Assembly: GCA_903924465.1 (NCBI GenBank)
Contig: CAIYBN010000076.1
Coordinates: 1-36,635 of the forward strand
Length of the DNA stretch: 36,635 bases
Direction of reading: 5' to 3'
Source: an uncultured Myxococcales bacterium
GTDB lineage: Bacteria; Myxococcota_A; UBA9042
Below the pieces are notes generated by a model. That model did no database searches, was not told where the DNA came from, and was given only the letters and a program-made list of their open reading frames with translations. Each line of letters begins with the position of its first letter. Position 1 is the first letter of the stretch. Below are positions 16,863-24,960 of this stretch, in pieces. The position numbers and the translations under genes were made by a program.

Positions 16863-18043
16863 GTGACCAACCGTCGCCGTATCGCCGCGACAATTCGGTC
16901 GGCCGCATCGTCGGTCAGGCTGGCAAACAGTGGAAGCTGAATCATATGGTCGTAGATGTGTTGCGCATTGGGAAACTTCGCTGCGGTCGTTGCCGGTGGG
17001 CAAAAGTCGACGATTTCCGCACCAACGCCAACATCGATTCCACTTCGCAGGAGGTTGCGCCGCAGTTCAACGGGTGAGCCGGCGATCGTGCCGACAAGGA
17101 AATAGCGATTGGAAACAACGCCTGGAGGCTCGCGTTGAAATGTCACGACCCCGGCCAGTCCGTCCATGATCCGCTGCGCCACGCGCCGCTGCTTCGCAAT
17201 CCTCTCGTCGAGGACCGCCATCTGACCGCGGGCAAAGCGCGCTTGCCAAGGTGTCCATGCGGTCGCGGTCGCGACGCTGCCTTGCCTGACGTGTTCATAC
17301 GCACCCAGAATGACCGATTTGAGTGCAGGCGTGTCCAACGCTGCCAGCGCCACGGCGTAAGCAGGCGTCCGGAAGCCGACGTTCTCCACCACATTGCGCA
17401 GAAACTTGGCCGGCAATCGCGAGGGCGAGGGGGCGTCGTTTGGCAATGCGGCCCGGATGCGCCGGGCCAAGGGCGCGTCGTTCGTGACCACGACACCGCC
17501 GCCGAATGCGTGCAGTGTCTTGATGGTTTCCAGACTGAAGAATGCCACGTCACAGTGGCATCCGGCCTGCTCACCGTTCAGCTTGGTTCCTGCAGCGTGG
17601 GCTGCATCTTCGATAATGGTTGCCCCAGCCGCCCGTGCATCTCTGCCCAGCAAGGCTATCCAATTGACGGTATTTCCAAACAAATCAGTCGGCAAAATCG
17701 CCCGCGTTCGTGACGTCACGGCCTGGCGCACGGCTACCGGATCCATGAGGTAGGTGTCCCGATCCACATCGACGAACACCGGCACCCAGCTGTGGCGTTG
17801 CAGCAGTTCTGGCAAGTCCAGCAGCGTCAAAGCTGGCACAATCACTTCGTCGCCTGGCTGCAGCCCGCAAGCTTGGAGCGTGGCGACCAACGTTGTGCGC
17901 CCGGAACACCCGGCAACGGCGTGTGCGCAGCCAGTTTGTGCGGCAAAAGCAGCTTCAAATACGCCAATATCGTCGACAGACTGTCTCCAAGCACTCTGCA
18001 GGAAGGACCAGGCATCGATGGCGGTGCGGCGGCGCGGGATCAT
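16859..18043 (-). CDS. DegT/DnrJ/EryC1-type PLP aminotransferase
   Basis: A 394-aa fold-type I PLP enzyme of the sugar aminotransferase family. Visible motifs are AGCSGRTTLVATLQACG (44-60), PGDEVIVPALT (63-73), IIEDAAHAAG (143-152) and FFSLETIKTLHAFGGG (168-183), in which Lys175 sits at the position of the PLP lysine. Family members aminate keto-sugars used in glycans and antibiotics; a few act as dehydratases or on other carbonyls. The start ATG at 18043 overlaps the stop of the upstream radical SAM gene (ATGA), and its own stop overlaps the next start. In this context it probably adds an amino group to a sugar or similar carbonyl handled by the neighbouring enzymes; this is inference. Confidence 0.88.
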   Translation of the reverse strand: MIPRRRTAIDAWSFLQSAWRQSVDDIGVFEAAFAAQTGCAHAVAGCSGRTTLVATLQACGLQPGDEVIVPALTLLDLPELLQRHSWVPVFVDVDRDTYLMDPVAVRQAVTSRTRAILPTDLFGNTVNWIALLGRDARAAGATIIEDAAHAAGTKLNGEQAGCHCDVAFFSLETIKTLHAFGGGVVVTNDAPLARRIRAALPNDAPSPSRLPAKFLRNVVENVGFRTPAYAVALAALDTPALKSVILGAYEHVRQGSVATATAWTPWQARFARGQMAVLDERIAKQRRVAQRIMDGLAGVVTFQREPPGVVSNRYFLVGTIAGSPVELRRNLLRSGIDVGVGAEIVDFCPPATTAAKFPNAQHIYDHMIQLPLFASLTDDAADRIVAAIRRRLVT

Positions 18044-19164
18044 GACTGCCCGTAGAAGAGCAAGCGGTCAAAAACATCCAGAGCGTGAGAGGGGCCGACT
18101 CGACCTTGCAGGTGGCTCAGTTCTCCGTACGTCGTCTCAAAGCAGGACGCCAACTTGGGACAGGCGTCCGCCAGTCGAAAGACGCCATGTTCGCGCGCCA
18201 TCAGGTCAACGAGGTCCTCGTCAAACAGTGAGCCGCGGGTCCGTTCCTGCGGGCAACCTCCAACATGACCGTTGGAATCGACGAACAAGACGGTCCGCCC
18301 GGCGACGCACCGCAAGCGGCGTTGGCCACGCAGCACGTCCGGCAATTCGGCGGTCAGCATCCTGGCGTTGCAGCGAATGCCGGTGCGATGGGCGACCGCT
18401 TGGGCGTCGCTCAGATGCGCCAGCAGCGCCGGAATGTCGGCGTCGCTCAACGCCATCTGTTCACGGTCGTCGTCGCCGACAGTTGACTGGTCCAAGTGCA
18501 TGTGCATAGGCTGAAATTTCACGTAGCCGACGCCAAGCTCAGCCGCCAAGCGGCACATCGCGGCCGCTTCGCTCAGGTTCGCGCGGCTCAACGTCATGCC
18601 AATGGCGATGCCAGTCCCCGGGCTATGCGAACGCAGATTCGCAATGCCCGTAAGCGCGGATTCAAAGCGAATCCCCTTGCGCATCAAGTCGTTGCGCGCG
18701 GGATCGGGTGAGTCCAGCGAAATGGACGCGTAGCCCAGTTTGCGGACGGCCAATTCCTGGGCCTTTTCGACGCTGACGAGGCCACCATGGGTGTTCAGGT
18801 TGACGCGGATACCGGCATCGCGGCTTGCCGCCAAGACGTCCATCACGTGCGGATACAGCAGCGGCTCGCCGCCAACGATTCCCAAAAACAGCACGCCATT
18901 CTTGGCCAATTGGTCCACTGTGCGCAGCGCCGACTCCCGCGGCATGCGTGCCGCGACCGGCCGATACCCGGGCTGACCGACATTGCACGTGCTGCACCGC
19001 GCATTGCAGGCGTCGGTGACCTTGAAAATCGCGCAAGTCGCAGGTTGTTCGGCGACGCCGTACCGGCTCAGACGCAAGCGGACGTGGTGGACCAAGTGGC
19101 TGGCGCGCTTCACGCTGGTGCTGCCGAGCCAACGAGATACCTGCGGCGAAGACCCTTCGCTCAT
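18040..19164 (-). CDS. Radical SAM enzyme with SPASM-like C-terminal cysteines
   Basis: A 374-aa radical SAM protein. The cluster motif C-N-A-R-C-S-T-C places cysteines at 53, 57 and 60, followed by GIVGGEPLLYP and NLNTHGG, the usual SAM-binding strand set. The C-terminal part has four more cysteines (R-C-V-A-G, G-G-C-P-Q, and A-C-P-K-L-A-S-C), arranged like a SPASM/twitch auxiliary cluster region. SPASM enzymes modify peptides, protein residues or sugars. The frame is open to 19302; I use ATG 19164, preceded by purine-rich GGGGGG and GAGG. First gene of the four-gene operon, with a 608-bp intergenic region in front. I see no precursor peptide gene beside it, so a RiPP role is unproven. Confidence 0.85.
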   Translation of the reverse strand: MSEGSSPQVSRWLGSTSVKRASHLVHHVRLRLSRYGVAEQPATCAIFKVTDACNARCSTCNVGQPGYRPVAARMPRESALRTVDQLAKNGVLFLGIVGGEPLLYPHVMDVLAASRDAGIRVNLNTHGGLVSVEKAQELAVRKLGYASISLDSPDPARNDLMRKGIRFESALTGIANLRSHSPGTGIAIGMTLSRANLSEAAAMCRLAAELGVGYVKFQPMHMHLDQSTVGDDDREQMALSDADIPALLAHLSDAQAVAHRTGIRCNARMLTAELPDVLRGQRRLRCVAGRTVLFVDSNGHVGGCPQERTRGSLFDEDLVDLMAREHGVFRLADACPKLASCFETTYGELSHLQGRVGPSHALDVFDRLLFYGQS

Positions 19165-19706
19165 CCTCAATCTGCCCCCCGGGTGCTGACGCCAATCTCC
19201 CGACGACCGGTGACGACTCTGCGTGATCCTCAAACGCCTTGACAACGGGCACGGTATGCAGACGCCATGTGGGCGCCCATAAGACCCGCGAAGCGGCGCC
19301 AATCGGAAGTCTGGACTGGCGCGCTTGGGTCGTCAAGCACAAATTGGCCGATGGAAGGGCCGACCGGTCCCGCGCTCGCCAATCGCTGTCCGCCAGCGTC
19401 ATGCCCGGCTTTCGCAAATTCGCCGGCCTCCGCCCGGGTGCGACCAGCTACGTCAGCCGGCGAGACGGGGGCGCGTCAGTTCAAGTCGAAGATCCCGCGG
19501 CGTACGCCCGCTATCGGCCAGGAGCTGCGCGAAGTGCTCGACTCCAGTCCGTCGCCGCCGTCGGGCGTCGTGTCAGTTCGCGGCGAGGTGCTGCGGAGGT
19601 GGCGATGGCCGGGCGGTTTGCGAATCCCGAATCCAACAAGCGACCTCAGCGGCCGCACACCGGCATCGCAACCACTTGAACCTTGCGCGGATTTACCATT
19701 CTCCAC
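19165..19706. other. Divergent intergenic region upstream of the island operon
   Basis: With the promoter stretch that follows, 608 bp separate the radical SAM operon (minus) and the kinase gene (plus). Several open frames cross it, but none has a protein-like sequence or ribosome site. It should contain the promoter of the four-gene operon, which I cannot pin down. A TTGACA at 19239-19244 is followed only 10 bp later by TATGCA, which is too short a spacing. Confidence 0.4.
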
Positions 19707-19736
19707 TTGACAGCGCTCGCATAGGGGGGCTATTCG
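19707..19736 (+). promoter_or_regulatory. Possible sigma-70-like promoter for the kinase gene
   Basis: A perfect TTGACA (19707-19712) is followed after 18 bp by TATTCG (19731-19736), a mediocre -10. A transcript starting near 19743 would have a leader of about 30 nt to the ATG at 19773. The spacer includes a GGGGGG run. Confidence 0.35.
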
Positions 19737-19772
19737 ACACTGCTCAATGCACTACGGGACCAGGGGGAATGA

Positions 19773-22220
19773 ATGGCCGTCATCCCACAGCGACTGCACA
19801 GCGATTCGATGGTTCTTGGTCAAACGATGGACGCCGCGTTGGCGGCCAGCGCTGGCGCACAAGCCTTGCCGACCTCGATCAGCGGGCGTTTCCAGATCGG
19901 TGCAGAGCTGGGATCCGGCGGCATGGGTCGGGTATTCCGGGCATTTGACTTGGAGTTGGATGAAGAGGTCGCGCTCAAGATCTTGCATAGCTCGATCGGT
20001 ACATTGCCTATTCACCAACGCGAGCAATTGCGGTGTGAAGTCAAGGCGATGCGACGAATCGTCAGCCCGCACGTTGTGCGCACGTACGAGTGCGGCATGG
20101 ACGGTGAAACGCCTTGGTTCTCGATGGAACTTCTCGACGGCGGGTCGCTCGCCGAGCTGCTGCGGCGCTCTGGGCGACTGCCTTTGGACCGGATGCGCGC
20201 CATCGGCGGCGCGATTTGCCAGGGCCTCACTGCCGCTCACCACGCCGGTGTCATTCACCGCGATCTCAAGCCCGGCAACGTGCTGCTCAGTGGCGAGCGC
20301 GTGGCGATCTGCGATTTCGGTTTGGCCCACATGGACTGGCACCTGGATCACTCGCGATCCGCGGTCGGGACGCCGGCGTATTTTGCACCGGAGCAGATGA
20401 ATGGCGGGCGGGTGACGCCGGCGACGGACCTGTTTGCGCTCGGCGTGATGCTGTATGAACTGGCCACCGGGCGGCCGCCGTGGGTCGGCGACTCGCTGAT
20501 GGCGCTGGCCCTGGCGCGGGTGACCGAGCCGATCCGCGATCCGCGCGAGCTGGCGGCGGATCTGCCGGAGACCGTTTCGCAGACCATCGTGCAGTGTCTG
20601 CAGTCTGAACCGGAGAAACGGCCGCGTTCGGCGGACGAAGTGGCGAAACGGCTCATGGTCATCCAGCGCTCCGGTGGATTTGTGTCCTCGCCGCTGAACG
20701 CCCAGGAGTCTGCCGTCGGTCGTGAACAGCGTCGTGGTCCGCCGGCGCCGCGACTGGTTGTGTTGCCCTTTGCCAGCATCGGTCCGCCCTTGGACCTCGC
20801 GTTGGGACTGGCGGAGGACATCACCGGCGCGTTGATTCCGCACAAGCAGCTGCGCGCCGTCGCGGCCCGCGTTGCACGCAACTACGCGGATGAGCAGCGT
20901 GATCCGGCAGAGATTGGCCGCAGTCTGGGCGTGGAATTCGTCGTCGACGGCAGTGTCCGCAAGCTCGGTGACGGCATGCGGATTCAGGTCACGATGACCG
21001 CATGCAACGACGGCAATGTGGTCTGGAGTCGCTCGCTGGACTGCGACGCTGTGCGTGCCCGCCAGGTTCACGACGAGATTGCGTTTGGCGTCGCGCAGCA
21101 ACTCATCGCCAGCGCGTACCGGGTGACAACGACGCCGGAAGTGACGGATCCCGAGGTCCTGCGCGCCTATCTGTCCGGCCGGCGCGGCTACAACGAGGCG
21201 ATGGCTGCCTTCAGTCCGAGCGCGTTGCGGCACGCGATTGGCCATTTCGAAATGGCCGCAGCGCTGGCACCCAGTGAGCCGCTGCTCGCTTCGGGCCTCG
21301 CCATCGCCGTGAGCGGCCAACTGGTCGTGGAAGCGGTGATTTCCTCCGGGCTCCTGAATCGCGCGCAGCGGCTGGCGTTGCAAGCGATCGATCTGGCGCC
21401 CAACAGCGGCGAGGCGTGGCTCGCGCGCGGGCTGGCAGATTTGCACGGCGGTGAACCGGTGGCGGCGGCGGTGGCGTTTCGGCGTGCTGTGAGCCTGGCA
21501 CCGAGCCTTCCGGAACCGCGGTCACAGCTGGCGGCGCTGTTGGTGGATGCCGGCTGGCTCACGCAGGCGCGGCAACAGTTGGAAGTGGCCCTGGAACTCG
21601 GCGGTGACCCGTCGGCGATTCTCGGCGAACTGGCGCGCATCGCCGTGCTGGAAGGCGATATGTCGGCGCGGGAACGGCTGCGAAATCAGGTCGTGCTGCG
21701 CGGTCTGCCGCCTTTTGCCAGTTGGCGCGGTGAGTACTCGGCGGCGCTGGCGACGAACAACCACGAACTGCTGCGCGCGACGTACCGGGAGATGATTGCG
21801 CCGCGCGCCGAGCCGCTGCCGCCGTTCATCGACGCGCTTCGGATCGTCCTGGGCTCGGTTCTGCACGAGACGCCGCCGGATGAGCATCTGGCGCTGCTGC
21901 CGAAGATCGCGTGGAACGAAGGGGCGACGCCGATGCGCCGCGTGCGGTCGATCCTGCTGTGGATGGAACTGCGCAAGGGGGAGGCGGAGCCCGAGTGGGT
22001 TCTGGAAGTGCTCGGTCGCGCGATGCAGTTCGGCCTGTGCAACGCGATCTGGTTGGCGCGCTCGGACTGCTTGGCCGGCATCCGCGGTCGCCCGGAGTTC
22101 GAACCGCTGCGCCTGGCGATGGAGCGACGGACGGCAGGAATCGTCGACGCTTACTGTGGCGACGCGATTTCGCAACCGGCTCCGCCAGTCACCGGGATGT
22201 CGGCGACGGAGAGCTGGTGA
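19773..22220 (+). CDS. Hanks-type Ser/Thr protein kinase with TolB-like and TPR regions
   Basis: An 815-aa soluble signalling protein. The kinase domain (about 38-300) has all key motifs: GSGGMGRV (48-54), ALK with Lys69, HRDLKPGN (162-169), DFG (181-183) and GTPAYFAPE (199-207). It should be catalytically active. After a linker, RLVVLPFASIG (near 325) begins a TolB/FlgO-like alpha/beta region with SLGVEFVVDGSVRK and VWSRSLD, a module often seen in bacterial kinases and cyclases. From about 465 onward TPR-like helices dominate. There is no transmembrane segment. GGGGGA lies five bases ahead of ATG 19773. Myxococcota carry many kinases of this build; the signal and target here are unknown. Confidence 0.9.
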   Translation: MAVIPQRLHSDSMVLGQTMDAALAASAGAQALPTSISGRFQIGAELGSGGMGRVFRAFDLELDEEVALKILHSSIGTLPIHQREQLRCEVKAMRRIVSPHVVRTYECGMDGETPWFSMELLDGGSLAELLRRSGRLPLDRMRAIGGAICQGLTAAHHAGVIHRDLKPGNVLLSGERVAICDFGLAHMDWHLDHSRSAVGTPAYFAPEQMNGGRVTPATDLFALGVMLYELATGRPPWVGDSLMALALARVTEPIRDPRELAADLPETVSQTIVQCLQSEPEKRPRSADEVAKRLMVIQRSGGFVSSPLNAQESAVGREQRRGPPAPRLVVLPFASIGPPLDLALGLAEDITGALIPHKQLRAVAARVARNYADEQRDPAEIGRSLGVEFVVDGSVRKLGDGMRIQVTMTACNDGNVVWSRSLDCDAVRARQVHDEIAFGVAQQLIASAYRVTTTPEVTDPEVLRAYLSGRRGYNEAMAAFSPSALRHAIGHFEMAAALAPSEPLLASGLAIAVSGQLVVEAVISSGLLNRAQRLALQAIDLAPNSGEAWLARGLADLHGGEPVAAAVAFRRAVSLAPSLPEPRSQLAALLVDAGWLTQARQQLEVALELGGDPSAILGELARIAVLEGDMSARERLRNQVVLRGLPPFASWRGEYSAALATNNHELLRATYREMIAPRAEPLPPFIDALRIVLGSVLHETPPDEHLALLPKIAWNEGATPMRRVRSILLWMELRKGEAEPEWVLEVLGRAMQFGLCNAIWLARSDCLAGIRGRPEFEPLRLAMERRTAGIVDAYCGDAISQPAPPVTGMSATESW

Positions 22221-22320
22221 AAGGTTGCAGGCGCTCCCTGGCAGCGGCCCGGGTCAAGCCTCGCGTGTCCTGAATTCAGCGGCCTTGGACCCCCGCCGGC
22301 CCAGCGGAGCCGACCTTCAG

Positions 22321-22452
22321 ACCGCCCGAGCTGCACCAGTAGACCGCCCGAGGTGCACCTGCAGAGGGTCCGAGCTGCACCAGTAGACCGCCCGAGGTGC
22401 ACCTGCAGAGGGTCCGAGGTGCACCTGCAGAGGGTCCGAGGTGCACCCGCAA
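22321..22452. repeat. Tandem array of six 22-bp units with palindromic cores
   Basis: Six contiguous 22-bp units at 22321, 22343, 22365, 22387, 22409 and 22431. Units 2, 4 and 5 contain the perfect 10-bp palindrome AGGTGCACCT; unit 6 has it with one change; units 1 and 3 carry AGCTGCACCA instead. Unit starts are either ACCGCCCGAG or AGGGTCCGAG. The array fills the gap between the convergent kinase and mutS2 genes. The 22-bp period is close to two helical turns, so a bound protein would recur on one DNA face; stem formation in RNA is also possible. Confidence 0.85.
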
Positions 22453-22476
22453 ATCGCCTTTGTCCGCCCCCAGCCC

Positions 22477-24870
22477 TCAAGCCAGCCACACAAACGTCGC
22501 ACCTTCCCCGCCTTCACCCTGCCGGCCCGCGCGAAACCGCTTCACCGACTTGTTGAACCGAATCGCCTTGCGCGCCGCCTCCCGCATCGCGCCCGTCCCC
22601 ATCCCGTGGACGATGCACAGCCCCGGCGTGCCGCGCAGCACCGCCTGATCCAGGGCGATATCCAACTTCTCCAGGCCTTCCTCCACGCGCATCCCGCGCA
22701 GGTCGACGGTCCGCTCCGGAATCCGCAGCGTCATCGTCTCATCGTCCACCGGCTCCGCCACGTGCTGCGGCAGGCTCGACTGCGCCGTCTTCACCTGCTG
22801 CCGCGGCAATTCACCCGGCAGCGCCACGCGTAGCTCCGCAAACGCCGCATTCACCGACAGCGGCCCCGCCTGCACCTTGGCCTTCTGGCGAATCGCATCG
22901 ATTTCCAGGATCTGCACCACGCGCCCCAAGCCCACGTGCCACACCAGCCCGTCGGGGCGATTGTGCTGCGGCGTCCAGGGCTTGCGAACCGGGCCGATCG
23001 GCTGGGCCACGCCCCGCTGCAAGTCCGTCAAATCCTGTTGTCCCTGACTCAGCGCCTTCTGTGCCATCGCGATGCCCTCCTTGTCCTGTTCACGCAGCGC
23101 CCGCCGCGCATCGTCCAACTGCCGCTGCACCGCCGCCACCTGGGCCAGCGCGTCCGCCGCCGCGCGCTCGATGCGCCGATCCGCCGCCGCCTTCTCCCGC
23201 TGCCGCTGGTCTTCCAGCATGGCGCGCTGGCGATCCAGCTGCAGCCGCTGCTGCTCCAGCTCTGCCAGCTGGTTGTGGACAATCGCCCGCTCCGCCCGCA
23301 GCTTGTCCACCAGCAGCGCCGCTTCACCGCCCGCGCCGCCGGCCAGCTCCCGCGCCCGCTCGACAATCGCCGGACTCAAGCCCACGCGCGCCGCCAGCGC
23401 CAGCGGATTGGACGAACCGAACTCGCCCAGGTGCAGCCGATACGTCGGCGTCAGCGTGCCGGGATCCAGCTGCAGCGCCGCATTCTGGAAAGCGGAATCC
23501 CGCAGCGGCAGGAGCTTCAGCGCCTCAAAGTGCGTCGTCGCCGCGCCAAAGGTGCCTGCCGCACCGAACGTCTCCAGCAACGCCGTCGCCAGCGCCGCGC
23601 CGGCCAGCGGCTCCGTACCGCCGGCGAGCTCATCCAGCAGCACCAGCACCCGCTGGTGAGATTTCTGTGCCTGAGTCAAAGCGTGCTGCACCGCCCGCAG
23701 GTGGCCTTCAAACGTCGACAGGCCGCGCTCGATGTCCTGGGCATCGCCGAGCACGACTTCCACCGCATCGAACCACGGCAGCAGCGCCCCTTCCGCCGCA
23801 CACACCGGCAGGCCCAGCCGCGCCATCTGGACCGCCAGGCCGAGCGCCGTCAGCACCACCGTCTTGCCGCCGCCGTTCGGCCCGCTGATCACCAGCCAGC
23901 GCGCGCCGTTGTCCAGCTTCACATCGTTGGCCACCACGTTCGCGCCGTCGAGCACCAGCAGGGGATGCCGCGCCTGCCGCAGCAGGATCCGCCCGTCCGT
24001 TGCGAATTCCGGTCGAGTCGCCCGCAGCTCCAGCGCCAACGACGCCGCCGCTTGCCACAGGTCCAGGTCCGCCAGCACGCGCGTCCCCGCCGCCAGCAGT
24101 TCGCCTTCATCCGCCACCAGCGCGGACAGCTCCGCCAAAATCCGCCTCTCCTCGCGCCGCACCGCCTCGTACGCCAGCGCCAGTTGGTTGTTGCCCTCCA
24201 CCATCTCCTGCGGCTCGACGTACACCGTCAGCCCGGTCTGCGACGTGCCGTGGATAATCCCGCCCAGCACGCGCTTGTCCGACACCTTCACCGGCAGCAC
24301 GTAGCGGTCCTCGCGCACCGTGAAGTATTCGTCCTGCAAAATCCCGTCGTCGTCGGCTTCTTTGACCATCTCCGCGATGCGCCGCCGCAGCCGCGTCGCC
24401 AGTTGCACCACTTCATGCCGCAGCCGGCGCAGTTCCGGCGAGGCGGAGTCCATCAAGCGGCCATCGTCGTCCAGCGCGTCGCTCAGCAAGCTCGCCAGCA
24501 GGTCCAGCGCCGGTAGCGATCGCACGTCATCGCGCAGCTGTCCCATCGCGTCGGGCCACGTCTGCGCTTCCCGCCGCAGCCGCACCGCCACGCGCGCCAC
24601 GCGCGCCACCGCGACCAATTCCAGACCGTCCAGCGAGTTGCCGCGCCGCGCACGCTCCGTCAGCGCGTCGAGCGCCAACATGTCCGGCAGTTGCACGCGT
24701 CCCGCCGCCTGAAGCAGCACTTCGCACGCCGCGACGCGATCGAGCCGCTCCTCCGCCCGCAAGGCATTTTCCGCCGGTTGCAGCGACTTCGCCCGGGCGT
24801 GGGCCAGATCCGTCTGGCAGAGCGCGGCCAAGTGGTGAAGAATTCGGTGCAGGTGCAGGGCGTCAGTCAT
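22477..24870 (-). CDS. mutS2: MutS2 endonuclease/ATPase
   Basis: A 797-aa MutS2, the usual length. The core and clamp region (about 1-300) has YFTVREDRYVLPVKV and GGIIHGTSQTG then LTVYVEP, as in the family. The ATPase has Walker A GPNGGGKT (330-337), Walker B LLDELAGGTEP and the ATTHFEALK signature. A long charged coiled coil follows and a C-terminal Smr domain (from about 715) with TVDLRGMRVEEGLEKLD and IVHGMGTGAM. MutS2 suppresses homologous recombination or acts in ribosome-collision rescue in different bacteria; it is not the mismatch-repair MutS. The frame is open upstream to 26787, but the MutS2 start is ATG 24870; no strong Shine-Dalgarno is present. Divergent from the next gene by 90 bp. 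Confidence 0.93.
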   Translation of the reverse strand: MTDALHLHRILHHLAALCQTDLAHARAKSLQPAENALRAEERLDRVAACEVLLQAAGRVQLPDMLALDALTERARRGNSLDGLELVAVARVARVAVRLRREAQTWPDAMGQLRDDVRSLPALDLLASLLSDALDDDGRLMDSASPELRRLRHEVVQLATRLRRRIAEMVKEADDDGILQDEYFTVREDRYVLPVKVSDKRVLGGIIHGTSQTGLTVYVEPQEMVEGNNQLALAYEAVRREERRILAELSALVADEGELLAAGTRVLADLDLWQAAASLALELRATRPEFATDGRILLRQARHPLLVLDGANVVANDVKLDNGARWLVISGPNGGGKTVVLTALGLAVQMARLGLPVCAAEGALLPWFDAVEVVLGDAQDIERGLSTFEGHLRAVQHALTQAQKSHQRVLVLLDELAGGTEPLAGAALATALLETFGAAGTFGAATTHFEALKLLPLRDSAFQNAALQLDPGTLTPTYRLHLGEFGSSNPLALAARVGLSPAIVERARELAGGAGGEAALLVDKLRAERAIVHNQLAELEQQRLQLDRQRAMLEDQRQREKAAADRRIERAAADALAQVAAVQRQLDDARRALREQDKEGIAMAQKALSQGQQDLTDLQRGVAQPIGPVRKPWTPQHNRPDGLVWHVGLGRVVQILEIDAIRQKAKVQAGPLSVNAAFAELRVALPGELPRQQVKTAQSSLPQHVAEPVDDETMTLRIPERTVDLRGMRVEEGLEKLDIALDQAVLRGTPGLCIVHGMGTGAMREAARKAIRFNKSVKRFRAGRQGEGGEGATFVWLA

Positions 24871-24960
24871 GTCAGGCGTGATCCGCGGCGTCTTGCCGTT
24901 CAGAGCCACCGCTTCTATCATTTCCATCGCGTGTCGGGAACGATGGACGAGGAACGGCGG

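Noticed and set aside
19239..19260. TTGACA followed by TATGCA as a promoter
   Set aside because: The spacing is only 10 bp, far below the 16-18 bp needed.
19476..19706. 76-aa minus frame as a precursor peptide for the radical SAM operon
   Set aside because: Sequence is not peptide-precursor-like, no conserved leader or core is visible, and the purine tract is too close to the ATG.
19752..21446. 564-aa minus frame opposite the kinase gene
   Set aside because: No protein-like motifs; the plus-strand kinase has every catalytic motif.
22321..22452. CRISPR array
   Set aside because: The 22-bp units abut with no spacers, and no cas gene is present.
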